DNA of 64,000 bases from Bauldia sp963759235 (GCA_963759235.1 CAVWYO010000005.1:62001-126000), one strand, 5' to 3'. Shown: positions 42,938 to 52,610, counted from the stretch's first letter. The notes: generated by a model not told the origin, from the letters alone. Made by a program: numbers and translations.

Positions 42938-43029
42938 TGGCGGAGAGGATGGGATTCGAACCCACGATACAGTGTTACCCGTATACTCGCTTAGCAGGCG
43001 AGCGCCTTCGACCACTCGGCCACCTCTCC
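42938..43029 (-). tRNA. tRNA-Ser (GCT)
   Basis: Class II tRNA with a long variable arm. The acceptor stem GGAGAGG pairs with CCTCTCC, and the 3' CCA is encoded. The anticodon is GCT (read at 42993-42995 on the minus strand) in loop CTGCTAA, with stem CTCGC/GCGAG; T loop GTTCGAATC is standard. It decodes AGC/AGT. Length 92 bases with CCA. Confidence 0.97.
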
Positions 43030-43635
43030 TCGGCCGGAGATAACGGTCCGGCGCGGCCCGATCAAGTCGTATCGCTCGCTTCCGCTTCGCCTCCCCAGGG
43101 CTTGCCGCCGTCCACAGGGTGGTGCGAACCGGCGCCTGCATCGGATAAAGTGATGGCGCCGGAGGGCTTGGGCGGCTTGGAGAACGGCGTTGGGGGCTGG
43201 ATTGTGCGACAAAAAACGCGCCGTTCTGCTCACGCGCGAGGTGGTCCGTTGCCGAGAGCAGCCGCGAAGCAGCCAGGGCGCCCCGTATGACCGAAGGTGT
43301 GCTCAACCGTCCCGATCTTGCCGAAAGTCGCCTTGGCGCCCGCCTAATAGTGCCAATTCTGCAACATCGCTTTGGAAAACCACGATCGGCAGGTGGTCGG
43401 TGAGCTTTTGCCGTTGCAAGGATCGGCCGCCTCGATAATGTGCAACTCACGGATCGCGGATCTCTGTGGTTCGTGTTGTTCTGGCGGTCGCCTCGGGGCA
43501 AGATCGTCCAGGATGGCTAGCGGGGATTGGGAAACACTTCGCAAAAGGCTCAACAGTCCGGACCGGGGTATCAGGGTTCGGGAGCACGACGAGAAGAACG
43601 AACCTGCCCCTGGAACAAGCTTTGGAGGTCAGGAT
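43030..43635. other. Intergenic region before the porin gene
   Basis: About 600 bases without a supported gene. The most promoter-like pair is TTGCAA (43414-43419) and TAATGT (43436-43441), spaced by 16 bases, which would give a leader of about 190 bases. ORFs in the region have frame-shadow composition. No RNA gene or repeat identified; a regulatory small RNA beside the porin cannot be excluded by eye. Confidence 0.4.
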
Positions 43636-44778
43636 ATGAAATTGAAGACCCTCTTCCTAGGTACCGCAGCCGCGATGGCGGTTTGTGGCGGCGCCCGGGC
43701 GGCGGACCTCGCTCTCGCTGTCGAGCCAGTCGACTATGTGAAGGTCTGCGATGCCTTCGGCACCGGTTACTTCTACATTCCCGGAACCGATACCTGCCTG
43801 AAGGTCGGCGGGTACGTCCAGGAGGACGTTTGGTTCTACAACACCAAGAGCGTCGGCAACATCTACGGCATGGGCATCGTTAATGGTGCGGTTCCCGACG
43901 CCTACGGCAACTTCCCTGTCACCTACAGCAAAGATAACTACGCCCAGTCTTGGGAAATGAAGACGGAAGCCGGCGCTAACTTCACGTCGAAGTCGATGAG
44001 CGATCTCGGCCCGATCGTGACGTTCGTCGACATCCGCGCAGCGTCGAATAATGCCGACATGCACGGTGTTACCGGACCGGGGACCAAGAACGCCTACGTC
44101 AACTCGTACTATGGCGCGATCGGTCCGATGATGTTCGGCTATACCCAGTCGACGTTCGACGTGGGTGGCGGCTACACCTATGACGGTGCCGTCCGCTCCG
44201 ACAAGAAGACCGATCAGTTCCGTCTGTCCTACCTGATGGGCACCTGGGGCATCATGCTCGGTCTCGAAGATCCGCGCGACCGCTACCCGGGTCCGAAGAA
44301 CGCAACGGGCGACTATCCGGACATCATCCTGTCGCTGACGGGTGGTGCCGGTGGGTTCAACGTGCAGGCGTCGGGCGCTGTAAGCGATCGCACCAGCGGA
44401 ACGGGCTGGGGCGTTGCCCTGGCGGCGACCGGCGATATCGGCGGCGGCGTCAAGTTGAAGGCCGCGGGCGCTTATTCGGATAACGCCAAGAGCTTCACCG
44501 GTGGCGACAACTGCACCGGTGCTTGCAATGACGGCAAATGGTGGAGTGCCTTCATCTCCGGTAGCGTCGCCCTTAGCGGCAACATGCATGCCGCCGCGAC
44601 GGCGAGCTATCAGGATGCCGCGGACAACCGAAAGAACCTCGGCACCTTCACCGGTGCGGTTGGTGTCTACTACGATCCGACTGCCAACTCGGAGATCGGT
44701 GCAGAACTTCTGTACACCGCTCCGGAGAAGGGCAAGGACACGTACGGCGGACATCTTCGCTGGGTGACGTCGTTCTAA
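43636..44778 (+). CDS. Porin_2 family outer-membrane porin
   Basis: A 380-residue outer-membrane beta-barrel, Omp2b/RopA-like, characteristic of Hyphomicrobiales. Signal peptide LFLGTAAAMAVCGGARA is followed by ADLALAVEPVDYVKVCDAFG and CLKVGGYVQED (the conserved Cys pair between GYFYIPG and TDTCLK). The barrel strands end with the terminal Phe (WVTSF) needed for BAM assembly. GGAGGTCAGG stands before ATG 43636. Its GC is lower than neighbours and codon use is biased, as expected for a highly expressed gene. The following terminator is strong. Confidence 0.95.
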   Translation: MKLKTLFLGTAAAMAVCGGARAADLALAVEPVDYVKVCDAFGTGYFYIPGTDTCLKVGGYVQEDVWFYNTKSVGNIYGMGIVNGAVPDAYGNFPVTYSKDNYAQSWEMKTEAGANFTSKSMSDLGPIVTFVDIRAASNNADMHGVTGPGTKNAYVNSYYGAIGPMMFGYTQSTFDVGGGYTYDGAVRSDKKTDQFRLSYLMGTWGIMLGLEDPRDRYPGPKNATGDYPDIILSLTGGAGGFNVQASGAVSDRTSGTGWGVALAATGDIGGGVKLKAAGAYSDNAKSFTGGDNCTGACNDGKWWSAFISGSVALSGNMHAAATASYQDAADNRKNLGTFTGAVGVYYDPTANSEIGAELLYTAPEKGKDTYGGHLRWVTSF

Positions 44779-44805
44779 GGCTGACGATTATCCTGCCTCG
44801 GATGG

Positions 44806-44841
44806 GTGCCCGGCGGAGCGATCCGCCGGGCACTTCTCTTG
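44806..44841 (+). terminator. Porin terminator
   Basis: A 12-bp perfect stem (44806-44817 with 44822-44833, loop GCGA) is followed by TTCTCTT. It begins 27 bases after the porin stop. Confidence 0.85.
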
Positions 44842-45067
44842 TGTAGAGCGGCGACGCGTCCCGACGAGAGCGCGTTTCGCCAACCAGGGCAATGAAACCG
44901 CCCCGCACGAGGCGGTATCGTCTTGGCAAATCGGGCTTCCGCCCATAAATTCGTCGCAATCCCGCGTTCGATCGGTCTGTGAATCGGGTGCTCCGCAGGA
45001 CGGACCTGGCGGCGAGTGTGGTTATCCGCGCCGTGCCGGGGTCGTTGAGAATTGAGGGTTTCGCGGT

Positions 45068-47203
45068 ATGTCGAACTGGCGAAGATGGGTGCGGCCCGGA
45101 CTCGCAACGACTGTCGCGCTCGCCCTCCTTGCGGTGCTGTTGCGTGCAGGCGCCGTCGAAAGCGATCTCACCGCGCGCGTCTCGGATCGGCTCAGCGCCG
45201 ATGGATACGACTGGGCGAGCGCCAAGGTCTCCGGGCGCAGCGTCGAGATCGACGGGGTGGCGCCGACGCCCGAATTGCAGAGCGAGGCCATGGCCGCCGC
45301 CGCGTCGGTCAGCGGTGTCGCCGCCGTCGTCAACAAGAGTGGTCTTCTGCCGGTTGCCTCGCCGTATGTGTGGTCGGCGCGGCGGAGCGGCCGCACGGTG
45401 ACGTTGCGAGGCCACTTTCCTTCCGAGGCGACCCGCAACTCCGTTCTGGCGGCGGCGCGGCGGGCGCTTCCGGAGGCGGAGATCATCGACGAAACCGAGC
45501 TGGCGCGCGGTGCTTCCAAGGCGTTCAACTCGCTGAGTACTTTCGCGCTCGATCGGCTTGCCAACCTCGGCGAAGGGCTGGTGACGATCACCGACGGGAC
45601 CCTGGCGGTGAAGGGCGTCGCGGCGACGGCGGAGAGTTACGCCGAGGCGCGGCGCGCCTTTCACGGCGCCATGCCGTCCGGCGTTACCCTCGGACCGGTC
45701 GACATGCTTCCGGCCCGCGCCGATCCCTTCGTCTGGTCGGCAAGTCTCAACGAGGACACCGTGACGCTTGCCGGCTTCGTCCCCAACGACGTCGTCCAAT
45801 CAACTCTGGTGGCGGCGGCCCACGCGGCGATGCCGGGGAAGCAGGTCATCGACAACATGAACATCGCCTCCGGAGAGCCGGAGGGATTCGCCGCGGCGGC
45901 GAGCTTTGCCATCAATGCACTCGGCAGGCTGGGGGAAGGGGGTGTTATGCTCGACGGCATGACGCTCGATATCGCAGGCGTTGCCCGCACCGTCGATGAC
46001 TACGAGGCGGTGGTCGGCGGGGTCGGCGCCAATGTTCCGCCGGGGCTGCAGATCGTCGGCAACGCCATCACGCCGGCGACCGTGTCCGACTACGGCTGGA
46101 CCGGCAAGCGCGACGGCAACGCGGTCACTCTGTCGGGTTATGTCCCGTCGTTGCAGAATCGTGATGAAGTGCAGTCGGTCGCCGACGAGCTTTTTGCCGG
46201 CACCTCGCTCACCAACGATGTCAAGGTGGCGAGCGGCGAGCCGAAGATCGACTGGATCGGCGCGGTCAAATTCGCCATGGGGCAGCTTGCGGAATTGAAG
46301 ACCGGCTCGGTGGTGCTCCACGACAAGTCGTACGCCGTGGAGGGTGAGGCCGGCAACTCGGCCAGCTATCTCGCCCTGACCGAAGCGAATGCGCGGACCC
46401 TGCCGGCGAGCCTCGACCTGGCGAAATCGAAGATCTCGCCGCCGCTGGTTTCTCCTTACACGCTGTCGGTGGGCCTTTCGCCTGACGGGCTGGTGCTTGC
46501 CGGCTACGCTCCCTCGCCGGACGACAAGCGCGCCATTCTCGATGCCGCCCGCGCGCAGTTCGGGGCGGTGAAGATCGACGACGAGATCAGTTTCGCCAGC
46601 GGCGAGCCGGAAGACTTTGTGGCGGCCGCGACAGGGGCGATGAAGGCGGCCGCGCGGCTGGCGGGCGGACGCTTCAAGATCACCGACACCGCCATCAGCG
46701 TCGAGGGCACCACCTTCCACGATCGCGCGAAGGAGCGGATCGCCGCGCTCGCCGAGGAAGCAATACCGAAGTCGTTCAAGGCCAACGTGTCGATCGTCAC
46801 CCGCCAGACCGGCCAGCCGCTGGACGTCGCCGGCTGCAGCGACCGCGTCAAGGCGGTGCTCGCCCAGGGCAGGATCGAGTTCGACAAGGGCGCCGCCGAA
46901 ATCACCAGCGAGAGCTATCCGCTCATCGATCGGGTGGCGGGTATCCTGATGCGCTGTCCTCAGTCGCAGGTGGAGGTCGGGGGATACAGCGACTCCGACG
47001 GCTCGGAGGAGAACAACCTCCAGCTCACCCAGACGCGGGCGCAAGCCGTCGTCGACTATCTGATCGACGCCGGAGTCCGATTCGAGCGCCTCACGGCCGT
47101 CGGCTACGGCGAAGCCAATCCGATCGCCGACAATTCGACCGAGGCGGGAAAAGCCGCCAACCGGCGCATCGAATTCACGATCCAGCTTCCGAATCCGGGT
47201 TAG
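45068..47203 (+). CDS. OmpA-domain protein with four BON-like modules
   Basis: A 711-residue protein. An N-terminal membrane segment (VALALLAVLLRAGAV, residues 16-30) anchors or exports it. Residues about 98-583 are four similar modules of about 121 residues, each starting with a [YF]xWS-like strand, then VTLxG[FYH]xP, and each later carrying a GEP or GAS turn (three read ASGEP). A shorter fifth copy is at 47-97. They resemble BON (lipid- and surface-binding) domains. Residues about 590-711 are an OmpA peptidoglycan-binding domain (RIEFDKGAAEIT, NNLQLTQTRAQAV, ANRRIEFTI). First gene of a three-gene operon. Architecture resembles mycobacterial ArfA. Confidence 0.83.
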   Translation: MSNWRRWVRPGLATTVALALLAVLLRAGAVESDLTARVSDRLSADGYDWASAKVSGRSVEIDGVAPTPELQSEAMAAAASVSGVAAVVNKSGLLPVASPYVWSARRSGRTVTLRGHFPSEATRNSVLAAARRALPEAEIIDETELARGASKAFNSLSTFALDRLANLGEGLVTITDGTLAVKGVAATAESYAEARRAFHGAMPSGVTLGPVDMLPARADPFVWSASLNEDTVTLAGFVPNDVVQSTLVAAAHAAMPGKQVIDNMNIASGEPEGFAAAASFAINALGRLGEGGVMLDGMTLDIAGVARTVDDYEAVVGGVGANVPPGLQIVGNAITPATVSDYGWTGKRDGNAVTLSGYVPSLQNRDEVQSVADELFAGTSLTNDVKVASGEPKIDWIGAVKFAMGQLAELKTGSVVLHDKSYAVEGEAGNSASYLALTEANARTLPASLDLAKSKISPPLVSPYTLSVGLSPDGLVLAGYAPSPDDKRAILDAARAQFGAVKIDDEISFASGEPEDFVAAATGAMKAAARLAGGRFKITDTAISVEGTTFHDRAKERIAALAEEAIPKSFKANVSIVTRQTGQPLDVAGCSDRVKAVLAQGRIEFDKGAAEITSESYPLIDRVAGILMRCPQSQVEVGGYSDSDGSEENNLQLTQTRAQAVVDYLIDAGVRFERLTAVGYGEANPIADNSTEAGKAANRRIEFTIQLPNPG

Positions 47204-47212
47204 GCGCTCGAC

Positions 47213-47353
47213 ATGCTCTACCTGATCGCAGCATATTGGCCGTTCTTGCTGGCGGCGCTTCTCATCGGTATCGCGGTCGGCTGGTGGTCACGGAATCCCC
47301 GCAGCGTCGACGAAATGACGGCGTGGCTTGAGCGTGGGTTGGACGAGCGGTGA
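47213..47353 (+). CDS. Small membrane protein in the BON-OmpA operon
   Basis: A 46-residue protein with one membrane segment (AAYWPFLLAALLIGIAVGWW) and an acidic C-terminus. It begins nine bases after the BON-OmpA stop and overlaps the next gene by four bases (GTGA), so it is almost certainly translated with both. Family not recognised; small single-pass proteins with this form are seen at the same place in related genomes. The C-terminal part DEMTAWLERGLDE is helical. Confidence 0.7.
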   Translation: MLYLIAAYWPFLLAALLIGIAVGWWSRNPRSVDEMTAWLERGLDER

Positions 47354-48222
47354 TCCGGCACGTTCTAGAGGTCTGGCTTCTACTGCTCGTCGCCTTCGTG
47401 GTCGGATGCGGGCTTGGCTCGCTCCTCTATGTCCTGCTTGCCCACGGGCCGATGGCGCGCCCCCAGGAGGCGCTCGCCGACGGGGTCGGCCACGCCGTCG
47501 ACGAGGTGCGGCGGAGGCTTGGTCTAGCGCCGTTGGGGCGTCCCGTGAGGCATCCGCCGACCCCTCGCGAGCGCTATTATGACGACCGCTATCCGGACTA
47601 CGGCGAGCCGCGTCAGCGCGATGAAGACGCCTTCGCAGGGCATCGCGAGCCGCAATATGACGAGGAAGTTCAGCCCGCGGCGATGGCGCCGGGGGCCCTC
47701 GACCATGTCTACGATGACGACGTTGAGAACGTCGACCGGGAGCCGCCCGAAAGCCGTGAAGCCTGGGACGGCGAGCCGGCTTGGCAAGGAGGAGACGCGG
47801 AGGCCGGGGAAATCGCTCACGACGGCATTGCCGCCGAGGCGACGGCCATGGTGGCGGCGCCGACGGAGAAGCCAGGCCCCGGCCCCGAATTGCCGATGAT
47901 GCGCCCGGCGGGCCTGGCGGGGCCACGCAACGGCGTTCCGGACGATCTCCAGCGCATCCGCGGCGTCGGCAAGAAGAACGAGGAGCTGTTGAACGAACTC
48001 GGCATCTTCCACTTCGGGCAGATCGCCGCCTGGACTCCCGCCGAAGCGCGGTGGATGGCGTCTCATCTGGCGTTTCCCGAGCGCATCGAGCGCGACGACT
48101 GGATCGGCCAGGCAACGATTCTCGCCAGCGGCGGCAGGACCGGCTACGTGAAAGCGGCACCCCGCACTTCCCGGGGCGAGGCCGAAGAGCCCGCCACCGG
48201 CGGCGAAGACGGCGGAGGCTGA
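47350..48222 (+). CDS. Membrane-anchored protein with C-terminal helix-hairpin-helix-like domain
   Basis: A 290-residue protein with an N-terminal membrane segment (VWLLLLVAFVVGCGLGSLLYVLL region), a long acidic low-complexity middle, and a C-terminal domain of about 70 residues (DDLQRIRGVGKKNEELLNEL, GIFHFGQIAAW). This H-h-H-like GVG-containing domain also occurs fused to NuoE and in L21-like proteins of alphaproteobacteria; its ligand is not known. GTG at 47350 overlaps the small membrane protein by four bases. As third gene of the BON-OmpA operon it may link the envelope complex to the cytoplasm, which is inference. Confidence 0.72.
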   Translation: MIRHVLEVWLLLLVAFVVGCGLGSLLYVLLAHGPMARPQEALADGVGHAVDEVRRRLGLAPLGRPVRHPPTPRERYYDDRYPDYGEPRQRDEDAFAGHREPQYDEEVQPAAMAPGALDHVYDDDVENVDREPPESREAWDGEPAWQGGDAEAGEIAHDGIAAEATAMVAAPTEKPGPGPELPMMRPAGLAGPRNGVPDDLQRIRGVGKKNEELLNELGIFHFGQIAAWTPAEARWMASHLAFPERIERDDWIGQATILASGGRTGYVKAAPRTSRGEAEEPATGGEDGGG

Positions 48223-48230
48223 ACCGCGCG

Positions 48231-49223
48231 CTACGGTCCGGCTGCCGGCTCGACCGGCGCATCGAGGTCGAAGTCGACGGCTTCCCTGGGGATCACTGAA
48301 TCGATCGGGGGTCCCGACCCCTCGGCGTTGGTGATGAACGCGGAGATACGTTGCACGATCGGCGTGTGGATGAGGAGCGGCGGATGGCCCTCGCCGTCGA
48401 TGGTCACCGAATCGAATCGCGGATGCTGTGCGGCCATCGCCGCCAGCGTCTCCTTGCTGAGGAGATCGGAGTTCTCTCCCCGGATCGCCAGGACCGGCAC
48501 GCCGTGGAGCGTGCCGAACTCTTTCCATAGCGTCGGCATGGGCCGGTCGAATTCGACGCCGTCGAAAGTCTTGGCAAGCGCCGGGTCATAGTCGCTCACC
48601 GGCCGGCCGTCCTCATCGCGGTAGGTCATGCGGGCGAAGGTTCGCCAATCGTTGTCGTTCAACGCCGGAAACTGTCCGCCATGCAGCCGCTGCATGATGT
48701 TGACCGCGTCGTCCCAATCGTCCGGCGCAGGAGTCCGCCCGACATAGGTCTTGATGCGGGCGAGACCCTTCGGCTCGATGACCGGCCCGATGTCGTTGAG
48801 CACCAGGCCGGCGAGCGCGCTTGGCCGGCCAACGCCCATCAGCATGGCGATGATGCCGCCGCGCGAGGTGCCGACGACGATGCCCCGCTGGACGCCGAGC
48901 GCGGTCATGCCGTCGAGGACGTCGGCCATCTCCGTCAGTGGATTGTAGTTCGTGACCTCGTCGTCCCAATCGGATCCGCCGCGCCCGCGATAGTCGAAAA
49001 CGATGACCCGACGCGGGCGATGACGATGCGCCGAAAGATGGGTGGCGAGATGGTGAAAGTCGCGGGCGCCGCGCGACAGGCCGGGCAGGCAGATCACCGG
49101 CAGCCACGGCGAGCTCACCGCTCCGTATTCGGCGACGTGGAGGCGTAAGCCGTCCGAGCTTCGATAGAAGACGTCGCTCGACCCTCGGCCGGCCGTGCCG
49201 CCTGTCTGGTGCGCCGCAGTCAT
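48231..49223 (-). CDS. Alpha/beta hydrolase
   Basis: A 330-residue alpha/beta hydrolase: oxyanion strand VICLPGLSRGARD, nucleophile elbow VGTSRGGII, acidic residue in RGENSDLLS, His in DGEGHPPLL. The product is cytoplasmic. Family members act on esters, lactones or epoxides; substrate unknown. The ATG at 49223 is favoured; another start three codons upstream is possible. It converges on the BON-OmpA operon with eight bases between stops, and follows the lytic transglycosylase on the same strand after about 50 bases. Confidence 0.85.
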   Translation of the reverse strand: MTAAHQTGGTAGRGSSDVFYRSSDGLRLHVAEYGAVSSPWLPVICLPGLSRGARDFHHLATHLSAHRHRPRRVIVFDYRGRGGSDWDDEVTNYNPLTEMADVLDGMTALGVQRGIVVGTSRGGIIAMLMGVGRPSALAGLVLNDIGPVIEPKGLARIKTYVGRTPAPDDWDDAVNIMQRLHGGQFPALNDNDWRTFARMTYRDEDGRPVSDYDPALAKTFDGVEFDRPMPTLWKEFGTLHGVPVLAIRGENSDLLSKETLAAMAAQHPRFDSVTIDGEGHPPLLIHTPIVQRISAFITNAEGSGPPIDSVIPREAVDFDLDAPVEPAAGP

Positions 49224-49275
49224 GGACGGCATTCGTGCCGCGTGGCTGCGGCGTCTCCGCGGGCGACCGCCAAGC

Positions 49276-51519
49276 TCAGACGCGGCCCCGTTTGAGGTCG
49301 GTATGAATGGTCAATGCCGGCGAGCCGAGCCTCGCCCGGTAGACTTGGAGGTTCTCCATGGTCCGCTGGACGTAGTTGCGTGTCTCGGTGAACGGGATGC
49401 GCTCGATCCAGTTGACAACGTCGGTGTCCGGGTCGCGCGGGTCGCCATATTTGGCCACCCACTGCTGCACGCGGCTTGGTCCGGCGTTGTACGCCGCGAA
49501 GGTCATGACGAAGGAGCCGCCGAAGCTGGCGTGGAGCTTGCTGAGGAAGGCGGCGCCGAGCGCGGCGTTGTAGGCGGGGTCGGTCGTCAGCCGCGATTGC
49601 GAGTAGGGCAGGCCCACCGCCTTCGCCATCGACTGGGCGGTGGCCGGCATGAGTTGCAGGAGCCCGCGGGCGCCGGCACTGCTTACCGCGGCGGGATTGA
49701 AGGCGCTCTCCTGCCGGGCAATGGCATAGACCATCGGCTTTTCGACGCTGCCGGTCTGTGCCGAACTGGGGATCGCCGAGGTCGGGAAGGCGGTCGTATC
49801 GACCCGCAGGCCGCGATAGGCGGCTATCTTGCCGACCTGAAGGGCGAGTTGGTGGCCGCCATGCTGCTCGGCCATGTCGGCGAGCAGCGCGATCTCGGCC
49901 GGGTCGGTCAGCTGGTCGGCAAGGGCGCGGTAGAAGATCTCGTTGCGGTCGCCCCGATTGGCGGCATCGAGGCGCTCGATGACCTGCACCAGCTCCCGGG
50001 ATTCGAAGCGCGCCTTGGTCGCCGCGTCCGGTCGGGGAGTCGGCGCGAGCGGCAGCTGTTTCACTCCGAGGCGCGCCAGCGCCAGCTGCCCGTAGAATGT
50101 CGTCGGGTGCTTGCCGGCTCTTTGGTAATAGGTCGTTGCATCGGAGCGGTTGCCGGCCTTTTCGGCGGCCCGGCCCAGCCAGTAGTCGGCACGCGATTCG
50201 CTGAGCGGCCGCGTGGAGACGGTGAGGATCGCCGCGAAGTGCTTCGCGGCGGTGGCCGGATCGTTCAGATATTCAAGCGCGTACCAGCCGGCATGGAACT
50301 CGGCGTCGGCAATCTCCGGGGCGCTTTCCGCCGAGTGGCCCGCCGCGATCAGATAGGCGGTCTTGGCGTCGCCTTCGTCGAGCATGGCGCGCGAGATGAT
50401 CCGGCGTTCCACCCACCAGGCGTCGCCGTCGATCCGCGCGGGGTCGCGCGGCGCGGCCAGCATGAGCTTGGCGGCGTCGTCGATCTTGTCGGCGCGTCGG
50501 AGATATTGAATCTGCGCATAAGTATAGAGCGGGTCGTTGCGCTTGGCGGCCGGAACGGCGGCGAGCGCGTTGGCGGCGTTCTTCCCCGTGCTGACCGCCG
50601 CGACGGCGGCGTCCAGGGCCTGTTCGTCCTTGTCGAGATACTTGGAATTCCGCAGCGCCGCCGAGATCTGCTCTTCGTAGAGGAGGCGGTCGGTGCGTGC
50701 CTTGTAGTCGCTTGCCGTGAGCAGGCTGCCGAACTCCTTGCGGAGCTTGGCCTCGGTCGGGCCGTCAAAGCGTTCCTCGCGCCAATAGGTGCGAACGACA
50801 CTCGCGGCATCGTTCTGGCGTCCCACCGCCGCGTAAGACCGGGCAAGCAGCACGGCGCCGTCATCGGTCGTCGGCTTGCGTCCGGCCAGCGCCCGTATCA
50901 CAACGTCAGGCGGCGGCTGCTCCCTGACCAGCGCCTGCTCGAACCGGATCTGAAGGAGGGTCTGGCCGGGCCAGTCGGTGAGCTTGCGCCATACGTCGGC
51001 GATGCGGGAGGCGGGCACGTCGTTCCGGCCGCTGGTTGCCACAAGCCAGTCGATGATCTTGGTGTCGATCGGATTGGGCAGCGCGTAGGCGGCCGCGGTT
51101 GCTGCCGACGGGTCGCCATCGTCAAGGAATTTAAGCGCGTAGCGCAGGCCGATGGTGCTGATGTCGGCCTTCGTCTCGGCAGGCGGCGGTTTGAGCACGG
51201 TCACCGGCGTGAAGTCCGCTTCCGGCACGTCCGAATCCTCGACCGAGGCACGGTGCTCGTCGTCGGTGGAAGCGATGAACTGGGCGATCGGGTCGTCGGC
51301 TCCCGTCGCGGCATCGGAGTGCGCACGTTGGGGGTTCAGCCGCGGAATCGGGATATCGGCCACCTGAAGCATGCCGATCCCATCCTCGGCCGCGACGGCG
51401 AACGGCGCGGACAAGAAGAACATGGGCGCAGCCAACGCCGCCACCGCGGGGATCACGATCGCCCCGCCGCGCGTCGCGATCGACCTCCGCCTGACGTTCG
51501 TCCCGTGCGTGGCCTTCAT
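49276..51519 (-). CDS. Soluble lytic murein transglycosylase (Slt70-like)
   Basis: A 747-residue periplasmic muramidase-like enzyme that cleaves peptidoglycan to 1,6-anhydro products. Signal peptide AVAALAAPMFFLSAPFAVAA is followed by a variable part with the phrase VADIPIPRLNP. An alpha-superhelical U/L domain spans about residues 80-580. The catalytic SLT domain near 590-740 has YAIARQESAFNPAAVSSAGA (catalytic Glu), GLLQLMPATAQ and AAYNAGPSRV. ATG at 51519 is chosen because the signal peptide starts there; the open frame continues beyond with no support. It is divergent from dapA. Confidence 0.93.
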   Translation of the reverse strand: MKATHGTNVRRRSIATRGGAIVIPAVAALAAPMFFLSAPFAVAAEDGIGMLQVADIPIPRLNPQRAHSDAATGADDPIAQFIASTDDEHRASVEDSDVPEADFTPVTVLKPPPAETKADISTIGLRYALKFLDDGDPSAATAAAYALPNPIDTKIIDWLVATSGRNDVPASRIADVWRKLTDWPGQTLLQIRFEQALVREQPPPDVVIRALAGRKPTTDDGAVLLARSYAAVGRQNDAASVVRTYWREERFDGPTEAKLRKEFGSLLTASDYKARTDRLLYEEQISAALRNSKYLDKDEQALDAAVAAVSTGKNAANALAAVPAAKRNDPLYTYAQIQYLRRADKIDDAAKLMLAAPRDPARIDGDAWWVERRIISRAMLDEGDAKTAYLIAAGHSAESAPEIADAEFHAGWYALEYLNDPATAAKHFAAILTVSTRPLSESRADYWLGRAAEKAGNRSDATTYYQRAGKHPTTFYGQLALARLGVKQLPLAPTPRPDAATKARFESRELVQVIERLDAANRGDRNEIFYRALADQLTDPAEIALLADMAEQHGGHQLALQVGKIAAYRGLRVDTTAFPTSAIPSSAQTGSVEKPMVYAIARQESAFNPAAVSSAGARGLLQLMPATAQSMAKAVGLPYSQSRLTTDPAYNAALGAAFLSKLHASFGGSFVMTFAAYNAGPSRVQQWVAKYGDPRDPDTDVVNWIERIPFTETRNYVQRTMENLQVYRARLGSPALTIHTDLKRGRV

Positions 51520-51727
51520 GCTTCCCCTTCCCGGAACAGGTGGCGGCGGCGAAGGCCGGCACCCGGACCGGTCCTGTCGAATGGACTCATCCCTCGACAC
51601 AGACCTTATTGTGCCATAGTGAACGATTGTTTGACGAGCCCGAGCCGCAGCATCGTTGCCGCAATTGTCGGGCCAGAATAAGGTCTCGCCCAAAAAAGAG
51701 CGAGAATCCGGCGAGGATGTGGCCGAG

Positions 51728-52603
51728 ATGTTCACAGGATCAATTACTGCTCTGGTCACCCCGATGCGAAACGGCGCGGTCGACGAGGACGCTTTTCGCG
51801 CTTTCGTCGACTGGCAGATCAAAGAGGGGACGCACGGGCTGGTGCCGGTCGGCACCACCGGCGAGAGCCCGACGCTCAGCCATGACGAGCACAAGCGCGT
51901 CGTCGAGATCTGCGTAGAGGTTGCAGGCGGACGGGTCCCGGTCATCGCCGGCGCCGGCTCGAACAATACCGTCGAGGCGATCGAACTCTCCCGCCATGCC
52001 GAGAAGGCCGGCGCCGACGGCGTGTTGGTGGTCACTCCCTACTACAACAAGCCGAACCAGGAAGGGCTCTACCAGCACTTCAAGGCAATCAACGATGCCA
52101 TCGGCATTCCAATCATCATTTACAACATCCCGCCGCGGTCGGTGATCGACATGTCGGTGGAGACGATGGCGCGGCTCTACGAGTTGAAGAACATCGCCGG
52201 GGTCAAGGACGCGACCGCCAAGATCGATCGGGTCAGCCTGCAGCGCCATGCCATGGGTCCCGAGTTCAACCAGCTTTCCGGCGAGGACGGTACCGCGATC
52301 GGCTATATGGCGCATGGCGGCCACGGCTGCATCTCGGTCACCTCGAACGTGGCGCCGAAGATGCTCTCCGAATTTCAGGAGGCATGCCTCGCCGGCGACT
52401 ATGCCAAGGCGCTCCTCTATCAGGACCGGCTGATGCCGCTGCACCGTGCCTTGTTCCTCGAGCCGAACCCGGCCGGCGTGAAGTACGCCCTCGCGATGAT
52501 CGGCAAGATGAGCGACGATCTGCGGCTGCCGCTGGTAAAGGTGGCGGAGCCGACTCGGGCCGAGATCCGTTCGGCGATGGTCCATGCCGGGCTGATCAAT
52601 TGA
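51728..52603 (+). CDS. dapA: 4-hydroxy-tetrahydrodipicolinate synthase
   Basis: A 291-residue TIM-barrel enzyme that condenses pyruvate and aspartate semialdehyde in lysine and diaminopimelate synthesis. Active-site motifs are in place: GTTGESPTL (Thr-Thr pair), YYNKPNQEGLYQHF, the catalytic Tyr in IYNIPPRS, and the Schiff-base Lys in GVKDATAK. ATG at 51728 starts MFTGSITALVTPM. It is followed by smpB after seven bases, the common dapA-smpB order. Confidence 0.97.
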   Translation: MFTGSITALVTPMRNGAVDEDAFRAFVDWQIKEGTHGLVPVGTTGESPTLSHDEHKRVVEICVEVAGGRVPVIAGAGSNNTVEAIELSRHAEKAGADGVLVVTPYYNKPNQEGLYQHFKAINDAIGIPIIIYNIPPRSVIDMSVETMARLYELKNIAGVKDATAKIDRVSLQRHAMGPEFNQLSGEDGTAIGYMAHGGHGCISVTSNVAPKMLSEFQEACLAGDYAKALLYQDRLMPLHRALFLEPNPAGVKYALAMIGKMSDDLRLPLVKVAEPTRAEIRSAMVHAGLIN

Positions 52604-52610
52604 TGCGCTG

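Noticed and set aside
42949..43290. Plus-strand ORF starting MGFEPTIQC
   Set aside because: It begins inside the tRNA-Ser gene read on the opposite strand. GFEPT-type starts are a well-known artefact of antisense T-loop sequence. No ribosome site.
42938..43635. Integration site of an element at tRNA-Ser
   Set aside because: No duplicated 3' tRNA end and no integrase gene found; the flanks are ordinary chromosomal genes.
49195..51681. 828-residue ORF antisense to the lytic transglycosylase
   Set aside because: Long antisense frames are common in high-GC genes. The opposite strand encodes a clear Slt protein with signal peptide and catalytic motifs, and the ORF has no family motif.
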